Shown one piece after another: positions 35,731 through 45,372 of a stretch of DNA of 50,706 nucleotides. Under the pieces are notes generated by a model. It ran no database searches. It saw nothing but the letters and a program-made list of their open reading frames with translations, and was not told the origin of the DNA. Origin of the DNA: an uncultured Acetatifactor sp. (lineage in GTDB: Bacteria > Bacillota > Clostridia > Lachnospirales > Lachnospiraceae); contig CAJUGH010000029.1 of assembly GCA_910586215.1 (NCBI GenBank), positions 1 through 50,706 on the forward strand, in the 5' to 3' direction. The translations under genes and the position numbers were made by a program. The first letter of the stretch is position 1. Each line of letters starts with the position of its first letter.

Positions 35731-35759
35731 TTGTGAAAAAAGCGTGCATAAAGTACAAT
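35731..35759 (+). promoter_or_regulatory. Sigma-A promoter of uptake system 2
   Basis: TTGTGA, 17 bases, TACAAT, with good spacing and four and five matches of six. It lies 48 bases before the permease start. The 33-base element of the first system is absent here, so the two systems seem to have separate control. Confidence 0.6.
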
Positions 35760-35806
35760 ATTGTTTGTAAGAAATGACAAATAGCACAGAGAAAGTGGGG
35801 AACAAC

Positions 35807-36739
35807 ATGACACGGTTCAGACAGAATGTAAAAACACAGGTGCGAAAAGCGCATTTCAAACGTTTCTACTGGCTGTATCTCTTTCTGGTGCCCGGGCTGG
35901 TATTTATCTTTCTGTTCAAGCTGCGGCCCATGTATGGACTCCAGATTGCCTTCAAGGATTTTTCCCTGGTCAAAGGGATCTGGGGTTCCGAATGGGTGGG
36001 ACTCAAACATTTTGACACCCTGTTCCACTCCGTGAATTTCCTGCGGGTGCTGAAGAACTCCATAGTCACCAGCCTGCTGCGGTTGTTCTGGGGATTTCCC
36101 TTCCCGGTGATCCTGGCGCTTCTGATGAATGAGATCAGGCGGGAGCGGTACAAGAGAACTCTTCAGACAGTGATGTATCTGCCCCATTTCATCTCCTGGG
36201 TCATCGTGATCACCATGGTGACGGCACTGCTCTCCAAGTCCCAGGGCGTTATCAATGATCTGATCGTGATGCTGGGAGGGAGCAAGGTGGATTTCCTCAC
36301 AAGTCCCAGGTGGTTCCGCACGGTGCTCATCGGCTCCAGCATCTGGAAGGAGGCGGGCTGGGGAACCGTGATCTACATGGCGGCCCTGGCAGGGGTGGAT
36401 GTGGAGCTCTACGAGGCGGCCATGATTGACGGGGCCAACCGCTGGCAGCGGATGCGGCATATTACCATGCCCTGCATCGTGGGCACTGTCACCATCATGC
36501 TGATCATGAACATGGGCAATATCCTGTCAAACGGTTTTGAGCAGATCTGGCTGCTGCAGAATTCGCCAAATAAGGAAGTGGCGGAGGTGCTGGAGACTTA
36601 CTCCTACCAGGTAGGTATCCGGGAAGGGCGGTTCAGTTTCGCCACGGCCATCGGTTTCTTCCAGTCTGTGGTAGGAATGGTGATGGTGTATGTGTCCAAC
36701 TTTTTGTCCAGGAGAATGGGAGGGAACGGACTATGGTGA
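35807..36739 (+). CDS. Sugar ABC transporter permease, LplB type (system 2)
   Basis: The 310-residue membrane protein has the LplB opening (FYWLYLFLVPGLVFIFLF, then LRPMYGLQIAFKDF) and an EAA loop YEAAMIDGANRWQRMRHITMP. It is intact, in contrast to several neighbours. I prefer the ATG at 35807, which gives the usual N-terminus; an ATG at 35774 is in frame and would add 11 residues. Neither has a strong ribosome-binding site. Its partner permease starts at 36733, overlapping its stop. Substrate unknown. Confidence 0.88.
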   Translation: MTRFRQNVKTQVRKAHFKRFYWLYLFLVPGLVFIFLFKLRPMYGLQIAFKDFSLVKGIWGSEWVGLKHFDTLFHSVNFLRVLKNSIVTSLLRLFWGFPFPVILALLMNEIRRERYKRTLQTVMYLPHFISWVIVITMVTALLSKSQGVINDLIVMLGGSKVDFLTSPRWFRTVLIGSSIWKEAGWGTVIYMAALAGVDVELYEAAMIDGANRWQRMRHITMPCIVGTVTIMLIMNMGNILSNGFEQIWLLQNSPNKEVAEVLETYSYQVGIREGRFSFATAIGFFQSVVGMVMVYVSNFLSRRMGGNGLW

Positions 36740-37662
36740 CAATGTCAAAGAGAAGAAAATATCATGGCACAAAAGTGAAAGAGAGCCTTCCCGAGCGGAT
36801 TTTCTGCGTGTGCAATTATATCCTGCTGACACTGATTGCCCTGCTGATGCTCTATCCGATTTTGAATGTGCTGGCAGTTTCTTTTTCCAATTACAATGAA
36901 TACCTGAAGACACCCTGGATGATCTGGCCCAGGCGGTTTACCACAGAAGCCTACAAGCTGGTGTTCCGGAACCGGTTTTTCTGGAGGAGTTATGGGAATA
37001 CCATTATTGTTACGGTGAGTGCCACCCTGCTGAGCCTGGGGGTCACGTTGCTCTTCGCCTGGCCCCTGGCGCGCAAAGAACTGAAGGGAAAACCCATACT
37101 GATGACCATCCTCATCTTCACCATGATCTTTCATGCGGGGATGGTACCCGGATATATCAATATGAAGGATCTGCATCTGCTGAACACGTTGTGGGTATTG
37201 ATCCTGCCAGGCGCTTTCAACACCTTCAACTGTGTGATCATGATGAGCTTCTTCCGGGAGCTGCCCTATGAGCTGGTGGAGGCGGCCATGGTGGACGGAG
37301 GATCGGAACCTTACATTCTCACCAGGCTGGTGCTGCCCCTGTCCAAGCCGGTGCTGGCCTCTGTCACCCTGTTTTTGGCAGTGGGAAACTGGAATTCCTA
37401 CTTTGGGGCACAGATCTATATCCAGAACCGGGATCTCTGGCCCCTGGCGCTGACGCTGAAGGAGATACTGGTGTCCGCTTCCACGGCTATCCTGGAGGCG
37501 GAATCGGATCCGGGGGCCCTGTCAGCACTGGGAAATGAGATTCAGTCCAAGAGCATCCAGTATGCCACGGTTCTGATATCCACACTGCCCATTATGTGTA
37601 TCTATCCTTTCCTGCAGAAATATTTTGCGAAGGGTGTTATGGTCGGCTCTGTGAAAGGGTAA
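36733..37662 (+). CDS. Sugar ABC transporter permease, YtcP type (system 2)
   Basis: The 309-residue second permease has its first span in LLTLIALLMLYPILNVLAVSF, the EAA loop VEAAMVDGGSEPYILTRLVLP and the family C-terminus PFLQKYFAKGVMVGSVKG. GGGAGGG lies at a proper distance before the ATG, which overlaps the preceding gene by seven bases. It is intact. Function depends on the binding lipoprotein encoded next, which is frameshifted. Confidence 0.9.
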   Translation: MVTMSKRRKYHGTKVKESLPERIFCVCNYILLTLIALLMLYPILNVLAVSFSNYNEYLKTPWMIWPRRFTTEAYKLVFRNRFFWRSYGNTIIVTVSATLLSLGVTLLFAWPLARKELKGKPILMTILIFTMIFHAGMVPGYINMKDLHLLNTLWVLILPGAFNTFNCVIMMSFFRELPYELVEAAMVDGGSEPYILTRLVLPLSKPVLASVTLFLAVGNWNSYFGAQIYIQNRDLWPLALTLKEILVSASTAILEAESDPGALSALGNEIQSKSIQYATVLISTLPIMCIYPFLQKYFAKGVMVGSVKG

Positions 37663-37749
37663 TCCCCGATGATTCCCAGGGCGAAACTATGAAAAGGAAC
37701 ATAACGAAAGCTGCAAGAAAAAGAAAACAACAAGAAAAGGAGAGAAAGA

Positions 37750-39383
37750 ATGAAAGCAAAGAAAATCACTACGCTGCTGTTGGCGGCCTCCGTACTGGCC
37801 ATGTCCCTTACCGGATGTGGGAAACCGGCTTCCGGGGAGGAATCTGCTTCCCAGGGCGGGAACGCGCAAGGAGGGACGGAAGCCTCTCAGAAGGAAGAGG
37901 GTTCCCAGGGACAGGGGACGGAAGAACCTGTGAAGCTGAAGATTATGCTGCACAATGTGTCAGATGTACCAGAGGGATCCGTTGCAGACCAATGGGCGTC
38001 CCAGTTGGAGGAGAAGCTGAACCTGGAGCTGGAGTGGGTGATTCCGCCCGCCTCTGCCTATGAAGACAATCTGCAGCTCACCCTGATCAACGATGACAAG
38101 CCCGATGTGATCTGCTTCACCACAGGCTGGCTGTCCCAGACTTCCTTCAAGGATGCCTGCGAATCGGGTATGCTTCTGGATATTTCGGATATGATTGAAA
38201 ATTATCCGAATCTGATGGCCCATACGAACCAGATCTCCTGGGATGCCCTGGATATCTTCAACGATGGCAGGTGTGGGGCTTTCCCCGGTCTACCGTGTGC
38301 CGGGCCGATGGGTTCCTGCTTCGGGCGGACTGGCTGGAGAATCTGAATATCGATTATACGGAAGGGGATTTCATGACCCTGGATGAGTTCTACGATGTGC
38401 TGTATGCCTTTACTTATGGGGATCCCGATGGAAACGGCGTGGATGACACCTGGGGACTGAAGAGCTATGCTTTTGCCAGCGGCGCCCTTATGAATGGTAT
38501 GTCCCGTATCTTCCATATCGGAAACGGATGGTATGAGATGCCGGACGGTACCTATACGTACTTGAAACATTCCAGGGACTATGACTATTACAAACAATAT
38601 CTGGCTTTTGCCAATAAGTGCTGGGAGGGCGGCGTGATGGAACCCGACACTTTTGCCCTGGACGGCGCGGCCTCTATGGAGAGGAACAGCCAGTATGGAT
38701 GTATTGCGGAGTATCCGGGCAATATGGACAATATATTGCCTTCGGAATCAGAAGGCCGCTTCGTATATCTGCCTGGTGTGACGCTGGAGAATGATCCCTT
38801 AGGCGGATATACCTATGGAGACCAGAACACGGGAATCTGGGGCTATTATGCCATCTCCTCCACCTGTGAGCATCCGGAGAAGGTTCTGGAACTGGCAGAT
38901 TACGTCCTGTCCGATGAACAGTGGGGGAACCTGAATGCCAGGAACCTGGAGAATGTAGGGTTCACAGTGGATGCAGAAGGAAATTATGATTTCTCTGCCT
39001 ATAAAGAGATACAGGAGAGCGACAAGGCAAACGGCACAGACCTGGCAAATGTGGCGCTGATCGGCTCCTTCCTGCGCCGTTCCGATGCAGCGGAATTCTT
39101 CATCAACAAGGAGAAATCTCCGGAGGAGAGAAAGAGGATCGCAAAGCTGATAGATATGACTTTTGAACTATACTGGCCCACAGTGGACAGAGGGTACAAA
39201 CCAGAGACAGAGTCGGATCCTGTCCTGATAGAGTATGGCAATTTCATGATACAGGAGGAAGCCAAGATCATCACCGGGGACAAGCCGGTATCCTACTGGG
39301 ACGAGCTGCTGGACGGCTATTACGAGGCAGGTTACGATGAATATGTGGAAGAGATGCTGGAGTACATTTCATCGTTCCAGTAA
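37750..39383 (+). pseudogene. Broken sugar-binding lipoprotein of system 2 (frameshift)
   Basis: The first 174 codons encode a signal peptide with the lipobox SLTGC (C23), a Ser/Gln/Gly-rich linker and the start of a family 1 binding protein (LKIMLHNVS, LNDD-type segment DKPDVICF). At 38270-38271 the frame is lost. Adding one G to the GG there gives NDGRVWGFPRSTV and continues through LRADWLENLNIDYTEGDF to the stop at 39383. The corrected protein is 544 residues, like the intact paralogue at 23971. As written, only a secreted fragment of about 200 residues would be made. The start has AGGAGAG upstream. All the rest appears well conserved. Confidence 0.88.
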
Positions 39384-39474
39384 ACCGGGGCTTAAAGTCG
39401 TTGTTAAAGCCGCTGGCCTCCAGGTTCTGGCCGGAATGCGTTAAAAATACGTGTAATAAAAGAAAGGTAAAGGT

Positions 39475-41703
39475 ATGGAAAAAATATGGATTGATGCCCT
39501 GGAATTCCAGGAGTACGGAGGATTCAGGCTGGAAACCCAGTTCGTGAGGGAGATGGGACAGGGGTATCTGCTGGCGGATAGCTGCAATGGGCCGGTGGCG
39601 CCTGCGGAAACGAAATTTACGGTAGGACAAAAAGGCAGGTACCGTGTCTTCCTGCGCACCAAAAACTGGTGCGCAGGCTATGACCCGGATGGACTGGTGG
39701 TGTCTGTGGACGGGCAGAAGGCAGGACATATAGCGGGAAAGATGCAGATTACAGGCTGGTACTTTGAAGTGGGCGGGGATTTTGAGCTGGAAGCAGGGGA
39801 ACACATCCTTGGCATACACGACACCACAGGCTGGTTTGGGCGTTTTGCAGCGGTGATTATCACGGATGACCGGGACTTCTATCCCTCGCCGGAGAAAAGC
39901 TGGTGGAGGGCCAGGCGGGCAGCGATGAAGGGACTGGCATGCCGGGTCACGGATCACGGAAGCTTTGATCTGCTGGTGGCAGGAGGCGGTGTGCCGGGTG
40001 TCGCAGCGGCTGTCACGGCGGCCCGCCATGGTCTGCGGGTAGCGCTGGTTAGCGACAGGCCGGTGCTGGGAGGAAACGGATCCGATGAAGGTAACGTTTC
40101 CCTGGAGGGAGCCGGACACCGGGGATACCATGAGACTGGTGTGATCTTAGAGATAAAAAACTACCGTCATGAGAAGGAGCTTTCCTGGTCGGATGCATTT
40201 GCTTATTTTGTGGAGCGGGAGAAAAATATTACCCTGTTTTCCAACATACTTGTGGATGGCTGTCAGTGTGAGGCTGATTCCATCCGCAGTGTCCATGGGA
40301 TATGCACTCTGGATCTGACAGAGCATGTTTTCCGGGCTGAGTTGTTTGTGGACAATACAGGGGACGGGTGGCTGGGCTATTATGCGGGGGCGGATTATCA
40401 CATAGGCAGGGAGGCCAGATGGGAATATTAGGAGGATTTTGCGCCTGAAGAGGCGGATGGCAACACCATGAGCGGCTGCAACATCGGAATCCATCCGGAA
40501 ACGGGCGAGATGGTCTGCAGTTACGGTGCATCCTGCGGGGAGAAGGAGGTGGTATTTACCGCACCGGACTGGGCCATGAAGCTGCCCCAGGGAGAAGCCA
40601 TGAACAGAGATCCTGTGCGCCTCACCCGGGGAGAGTGGTGGCTGGAGAACCGCAATGACTATGATGATCTCTGGGAGCAGGAGTATACCAGGGATGCCCT
40701 GATACGGGTCTCCATGGGTTTCTACGACTGGATGAAGAATTCCTGGCCGGAGCGGGAAAAAGTAAAAAATATGGCGCTGAAGGTTCTGGGAACGTTCTAT
40801 GCAAAAAGGGAAACCAGGAGACTTCTTGGGGACTATGTGATGACTCAGAATGACTATCGGATCCGTCCCGATTTCCCGGATGCCGTCTGCTACTGCGGGT
40901 GGAATCTCGATGTGCATCATGTCATGGGAATCTTCTCGGGCAGTGAAGGAGCTTATACCTGTGATGAGAAGATTCAGATTACGAAATTGCCTTTCCGCTG
41001 TCTGTATTCCCGCAATATTTCTAATCTGATGATGGTAGGAAGGTGTATCAGCGCCAGCCATGTGGGGATGGGATCTACCCGTGTCATGATCACTGGCGCC
41101 ACCATGGGCCAGGCTGTTGGAACCGCCGCCGTCCTGTGCAAAAAGTACGGGCAAAGTCCCCATCAGATCGGATCGGGGCACATGGATGAGCTGCAGCAGT
41201 GCCTGCTTAAAGATGGGCAGTCCATTCCGGGGGTGCGTAACCATGACCCCGGGGATCTGGCGCTGACAGCGGAGATTACTGCGGATTCCTGGACGGAAAG
41301 TGGCAGCCCCCGGAATGTGACCAACGGCAAAATGCGGGCAGCGGATGGGGAAGACTACGCCTGGGTATCCGGGAAGCCTCTGCCCCAGAATCTGGTGCTC
41401 ACCTTGCGGGAACCCGCCAGGATCAGCCAGGTCAGGATTACCCTGGACATGCCTTTTGCCCGGTATGCCATGGGTTATGACAAGATGCCCACAAAGGATG
41501 AGACACTGGCGGATTTTGCTGTGGAGGCCTGTGTGGATGGAAACTGGAGCTGTGTGGGCAGTGTGGAGAACAATATCCAGCGGCTGGTAGTGCTTGATTT
41601 TACACCTGTATGGGCGTCCGCAGTGCGGATCTGGGCGCTTCGCGCTACAACCGTAGAGCAGGCGGTTATTGTGGAGGTGCGGATCTATGCCTGTCGGCAA
41701 TGA
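39475..41703 (+). pseudogene. FAD-dependent oxidoreductase with extra end domains, interrupted by TAG
   Basis: One continuous reading frame of 742 codons plus stop is split only by a TAG at 40429-40431 (codon 319). Residues 1-155 form a beta-rich domain that looks like a carbohydrate-binding module. From 163 an FAD-binding Rossmann domain (PF12831-like) starts with LLVAGGGVPG and continues LVSDRPVLGGNGSDE. After the TAG the family segment FAPEEADGNTM is intact, and the FAD domain closes with VGMGSTRVMITGATMGQAVG. The last 140 residues resemble a discoidin-type sugar-binding domain (SGSPRNVTNG, RISQVRITLDM). Any single change of the TAG to CAG, AAG or GAG would restore the protein. An internal restart at ATG 40468 would lack the FAD-binding core. 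It follows the uptake genes of system 2 and presumably oxidised a sugar or glycoside. Confidence 0.82.
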
Positions 41704-41710
41704 ACAGGGA

Positions 41711-41739
41711 AGGGGAATGAGCCAGCGGCTCATTCCCCT
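41711..41739. terminator. Hairpin between convergent genes, containing a stop codon
   Basis: AGGGGAATGAGCC and GGCTCATTCCCCT form a perfect 13-bp stem with loop AGC. The right arm includes the stop codon of the minus-strand DUF4317 gene (41730-41732). T tracts are short, so efficiency as a terminator is uncertain. Confidence 0.65.
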
Positions 41740-42887
41740 TCGCCATCCTCGGAATCATCCCCGTGCTGGGGCCGCACCGTGATCCCGTTTACCACCACGC
41801 CGCCGTCCAAGGCAATCACCAGACATTCCCGCCCGTTGATATTCCGGGTCTCGATGAGATCCGTGCGGTCGGGGCTGATCTTGATGACCACATCCGGGGT
41901 CTTCACCTCGAAGCTGCGGGTATTCATCACATTGCTTGCCAGCAGGGAAGTGGTCTCCCCGGCAGTCTCATCATAGTACCGGTCAAACTGTTCCAGTTTT
42001 TCGTTGGCCACACCGCTGTCGGCCAGAATGGTCTTCATCTCATTTTTAGCCAGTGTCAGGGGTTCCGGCTCTTCCTTGTGTTCCTCAGCCATGGCATTCA
42101 ATCTGTCGTGGATATTCTTCACGACTTCCAGGTCGCAGGATTCTCCCAGGGTCTCTTCCACCAGAGCCTGGAAGGTCTCTTTCTGATCCCCCGCGGACAG
42201 GGGCAGGGGACAGCCCAAAAGCTGGTCTACGAACCCTTCCTTCAGATCCTCCGGATCCTTGGAATAGTAAAGGGCGCTGTGGATATCGGAACTTCTGTCG
42301 GTGAAGGCCGGGAAGAGGAAGCCTGTCTCTGGCAGGCTCACCACCCAGTCCCGGATACGGTTCTGGAAGGTGTTCTCCACCGCATTGTAACTCAGTCCCG
42401 GCTTGGACAGTTCCACAGGGCAGATGCAGGAGAGGATGTATTCGTACACTTCATCGGAGGCGTCCTCCATATCGATGCCATCCGTTGTCCGGCCTGGTAC
42501 ATCGTAGGCATCGTGAACCAGCAGGATCAGATAGTTGCCCACATATTCATAGTTGGCGATGATCCGGTCATAATATTCTTCCAGCAGGGCATCGTCCTTC
42601 AGCCTGCTGTCCCTGAGGCGCAGCAGGAATTCCTGGGTACCGCCCTCGTCTTCGCTGGACAGGGGGAATTCCAGGGTCAGCAGGTTCTTGCCCAGAGTGC
42701 CGGAGAGATTTTTTCTGAGGATCTCAAAATATTTGAACATCTCCTCCTCTGGCAGGGCCAGAAAGGCCTGCTTCAGTTCGGTCTTTTTATTTTTTTCCCC
42801 GTCCACATAGCAGCCGCAGATGCGGGTGATGGAGCAGTTTTTGGGGGTGAGCAGTTTCTTGATCTCGGATATTTCCTGTTTTGTCAT
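41730..42887 (-). CDS. DUF4317 family protein
   Basis: The 385-residue cytoplasmic protein matches DUF4317, a Clostridia-specific family of unknown function. Typical pieces are the N-terminus KQEISEIKKLLTPKNCSITRI-type opening, CYVDGEKNK, YVGNYLILLVHDAYDVPG, a cysteine-containing YEYILSCICPV and the late VVIKISPDRTDLIETR. Size and motifs look complete. The start has CAGGAGGCG upstream. It stands alone between the oxidoreductase and a lipoprotein gene. A role cannot be derived from sequence. Confidence 0.88.
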   Translation of the reverse strand: MTKQEISEIKKLLTPKNCSITRICGCYVDGEKNKKTELKQAFLALPEEEMFKYFEILRKNLSGTLGKNLLTLEFPLSSEDEGGTQEFLLRLRDSRLKDDALLEEYYDRIIANYEYVGNYLILLVHDAYDVPGRTTDGIDMEDASDEVYEYILSCICPVELSKPGLSYNAVENTFQNRIRDWVVSLPETGFLFPAFTDRSSDIHSALYYSKDPEDLKEGFVDQLLGCPLPLSAGDQKETFQALVEETLGESCDLEVVKNIHDRLNAMAEEHKEEPEPLTLAKNEMKTILADSGVANEKLEQFDRYYDETAGETTSLLASNVMNTRSFEVKTPDVVIKISPDRTDLIETRNINGRECLVIALDGGVVVNGITVRPQHGDDSEDGEGE

Positions 42888-43094
42888 GGGCGCCTCCTGT
42901 CAGATATCTGGAATTACGGCCATGTATCTGCCGTCTTACCTGTATCCTTACTATATACCAGAAAATCCGGATCGTCCATTGGCTATTTTGCCAAAAGGTA
43001 AATGAAAAGTAACACGAAAAGTGACTGCGAAAGCATTTCACGGGAATGGCGGGTGGGCAGTAATTATATGCGGTCGCCATAAAATGCTATGTAA

Positions 43095-45029
43095 TCAGTC
43101 CTGCAAGGCTGGATCGATATCGAATTTGTCATAGGGAACTACGATGTCCAGGGCCCCGGCGGCATAACAGGTCATCTCATAGACATCAAAATGGATACCG
43201 ATTCCTTCCGGGGTCAGATAGAAGCGTCCATCCTCCAGGATGATGGTCTCCCAGCCTTCCTCCCCGGTGCCCCAGTCTGAGCCGGCTTCCACATAGGGTG
43301 CGATAATGGAACAGATCTCCTCAGGAGAATTATTGACCACGTCTGTAATCTGCAGCCGCCTGCCTGTGGCGCGGTCGAACACATATTGGGAATAGCTATA
43401 ACCACCGTGGGCAGCTCCCTGTGTGTACTGATACCATCCGATGGTGAAGCCAATGTAAGTATCGTCCAGGTAATCAATGGAGGTGTACATACTGCAGTCT
43501 ATTATGGTACCGCTGGAAAAGAACAGATCCCCTTCGTCCCCGGCGGCTGCGCTCCGCACATCTTCCATCCGTTCGGCTATATATGCATCCTGGCTGTTGT
43601 ACTGCTCCTGGAGAAACGCATTTATTTTGTCAGCAGCTTTCGTCTCTTCTGTCAGGAACACCTTTGACAGGGAGAAATGTCCCTCCATCTGTCCGTCCTT
43701 CACGGTGAAGGTAAAGTCGAAGTTCTCCTCCGTGCAGACATCTTTGAGAGGATTATCGTAATACAGGTAAAAGGGCTTTCCTTCTTCCTGCTCTTCCAGG
43801 GGAATGCGGTATATGACGCCGTCCCCTTTGTCCAGCCGGCTGTAATAGAGCCACGTGCCATCGGAATAGAGAATATTGCAGAGGGTGTCGGGTTTGGGAG
43901 CTTCTATATAGTAGTGCAGGATCTCGACTTCCCCGTTCCAGCCGAGGCGTGTCAGGCGTAAGGAGCTGTCGTTGTCCTTTTGCTCTGCGGAATAGAGTCC
44001 GGACTCATCCCAGAAACGGACATTCTGGCAGTCCAGTTTTCCGATTTCGGTGACTTGTTCTGTATTGTCCAGGCTCATGGCATACCAGGTGTCTGCCAAC
44101 GCATAGACGAGCGCCTGGTTTGTGAGAAAGAGATATCTGCATTCCGTGGCATCCGGGAACCGGATCTCCTGCGTCTGCCCTGTTTCGGGGAGAAAGCGGT
44201 ACAGCCTGTTCGCTTCATCGCGGACAAAAACATATCCCAGATAGGTCATGCAGGAGGGGAGATTGGGGAGATTCTGATATGGGTGTTGTCTACAGGCTTC
44301 CGAACAGCCCTGGGGCAATGTGCCATACAGGGTATCGCTGCTGTCCGTTTCCTGCACACTGCCATCTTCCAGAAGCCGGAAAAAATAATAATCCTCCGGT
44401 TCCCCGTAGAGGGAGGTCAGATATAAAATGTCGTCATAGACATTCATGCGCCAGTGCCAGGAGTCAGGGAGGTCAATGTCCGCTGCCAGAAGTCTGGAAT
44501 CCGTACCATCGCATTTCATACTGCGCAAGTCTGCCTTGTGGCCTGCGCGAAGATCGGGGTAATCGAACTGTTTCTCCACCAGAAAATAAAGGTAGCCATC
44601 GTGAATGCAGAAGCTTTTCTGGGAAGATTTGGCCTCGTAGAGTATTTTGGAAGCCCCTGTGGCTGTGTCCACCTTGCAAAGCTGTCTGTCCCAATAGCCG
44701 TAGAGCCAGCCATCGGCAAGCTGGGTGTTGCTGCCAGTATCGTCCCGGAAATAGGGGACACTGCCAAATGGGGACAGATCGCCAGATCCTGATTTTACAG
44801 AGGCAGTTTCCCCGCTTTCCATCTGCCAGGAAGTGTCAGCATTGCCTGGATTCTGGACGCTTTGTGTTTCGTCTGTGGAGTCGTTTTTCTGGTCGTCATA
44901 CATTGATCCCGTTTCCGCATCCGGCTCTGGGGTCTGGCGGCCGCAGGCGGGAAGGGCGTACAGCAGGAATGCCCCGCATATTGTCAGAATAAAGGTTCTC
45001 TTCAGCTTCTGTGCTGTTTGTCCTGCCAT
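43095..45029 (-). CDS. Lipoprotein with DUF5050-like and DUF3298 domains
   Basis: The 644-residue protein has a lipoprotein signal peptide (lipobox ALPAC, C29) and a Ser/Asp/Thr-rich linker to about residue 90. The middle (about 95-440) has repeated short beta motifs such as DGWLYGYWDRQLCKVD and DGYLYFLVEKQ, like the DUF5050 or propeller-type domains of Clostridia. The C-terminal 200 residues resemble DUF3298 with an RsiV-like arrangement: TYIGFTIGWYQYTQGAAHG, then VFDRATGRRLQITDVV and FYLTPEGIGIHFDVYE. Such domains occur in surface sensors and in polysaccharide deacetylase partners. The start has AAGGAGGAA upstream. Likely outer-surface protein of unknown function. Confidence 0.85.
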   Translation of the reverse strand: MAGQTAQKLKRTFILTICGAFLLYALPACGRQTPEPDAETGSMYDDQKNDSTDETQSVQNPGNADTSWQMESGETASVKSGSGDLSPFGSVPYFRDDTGSNTQLADGWLYGYWDRQLCKVDTATGASKILYEAKSSQKSFCIHDGYLYFLVEKQFDYPDLRAGHKADLRSMKCDGTDSRLLAADIDLPDSWHWRMNVYDDILYLTSLYGEPEDYYFFRLLEDGSVQETDSSDTLYGTLPQGCSEACRQHPYQNLPNLPSCMTYLGYVFVRDEANRLYRFLPETGQTQEIRFPDATECRYLFLTNQALVYALADTWYAMSLDNTEQVTEIGKLDCQNVRFWDESGLYSAEQKDNDSSLRLTRLGWNGEVEILHYYIEAPKPDTLCNILYSDGTWLYYSRLDKGDGVIYRIPLEEQEEGKPFYLYYDNPLKDVCTEENFDFTFTVKDGQMEGHFSLSKVFLTEETKAADKINAFLQEQYNSQDAYIAERMEDVRSAAAGDEGDLFFSSGTIIDCSMYTSIDYLDDTYIGFTIGWYQYTQGAAHGGYSYSQYVFDRATGRRLQITDVVNNSPEEICSIIAPYVEAGSDWGTGEEGWETIILEDGRFYLTPEGIGIHFDVYEMTCYAAGALDIVVPYDKFDIDPALQD

Positions 45030-45226
45030 GGTAAGATTCCTCCTTTTTGCATATGGATACCCCCATGCCCGCTCACAGAGGGGGTTCTTCTGTCACGGTT
45101 CCCATTATAATAAGCCATGGCATATTAGTTGCATCATGGATGCGGATCACAGATGGGGAAGCAGCTGGCGCAGGCGTAAACAATAATATCTGGGTAAAAT
45201 GCATGAGGAAAAGTGGACAGGCACTC

Positions 45227-45255
45227 TTGTGGGGAAAGGGTTCTTATGGTAGTAT
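45227..45255 (+). promoter_or_regulatory. Possible promoter of the TPR lipoprotein gene
   Basis: TTGTGG, 17 bases, TAGTAT, four matches of six in each box. It lies in the 343-bp gap 45030-45372 between two divergent lipoprotein genes. On the other strand, TATAAT near 45105 could serve the DUF3298 gene, with a poor -35. I see no additional gene in this gap. Confidence 0.4.
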
Positions 45256-45372
45256 GGAGGAAAGCAACGGGGCAGCCAGGTCGGTCCGTTGGGGCTTGAG
45301 GTCAGTCGGTATGCCCTGGAAGGGGCCTGGGCAGGGCCTGGATAAAATATACCAGGGGACGGAGGAAAAGAC

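Noticed and set aside
40430..40468. Two separate genes instead of one interrupted oxidoreductase
   Set aside because: The two parts are in the same frame, the sequence between TAG and ATG matches the family, and the ATG at 40468 lacks a properly placed ribosome-binding site.
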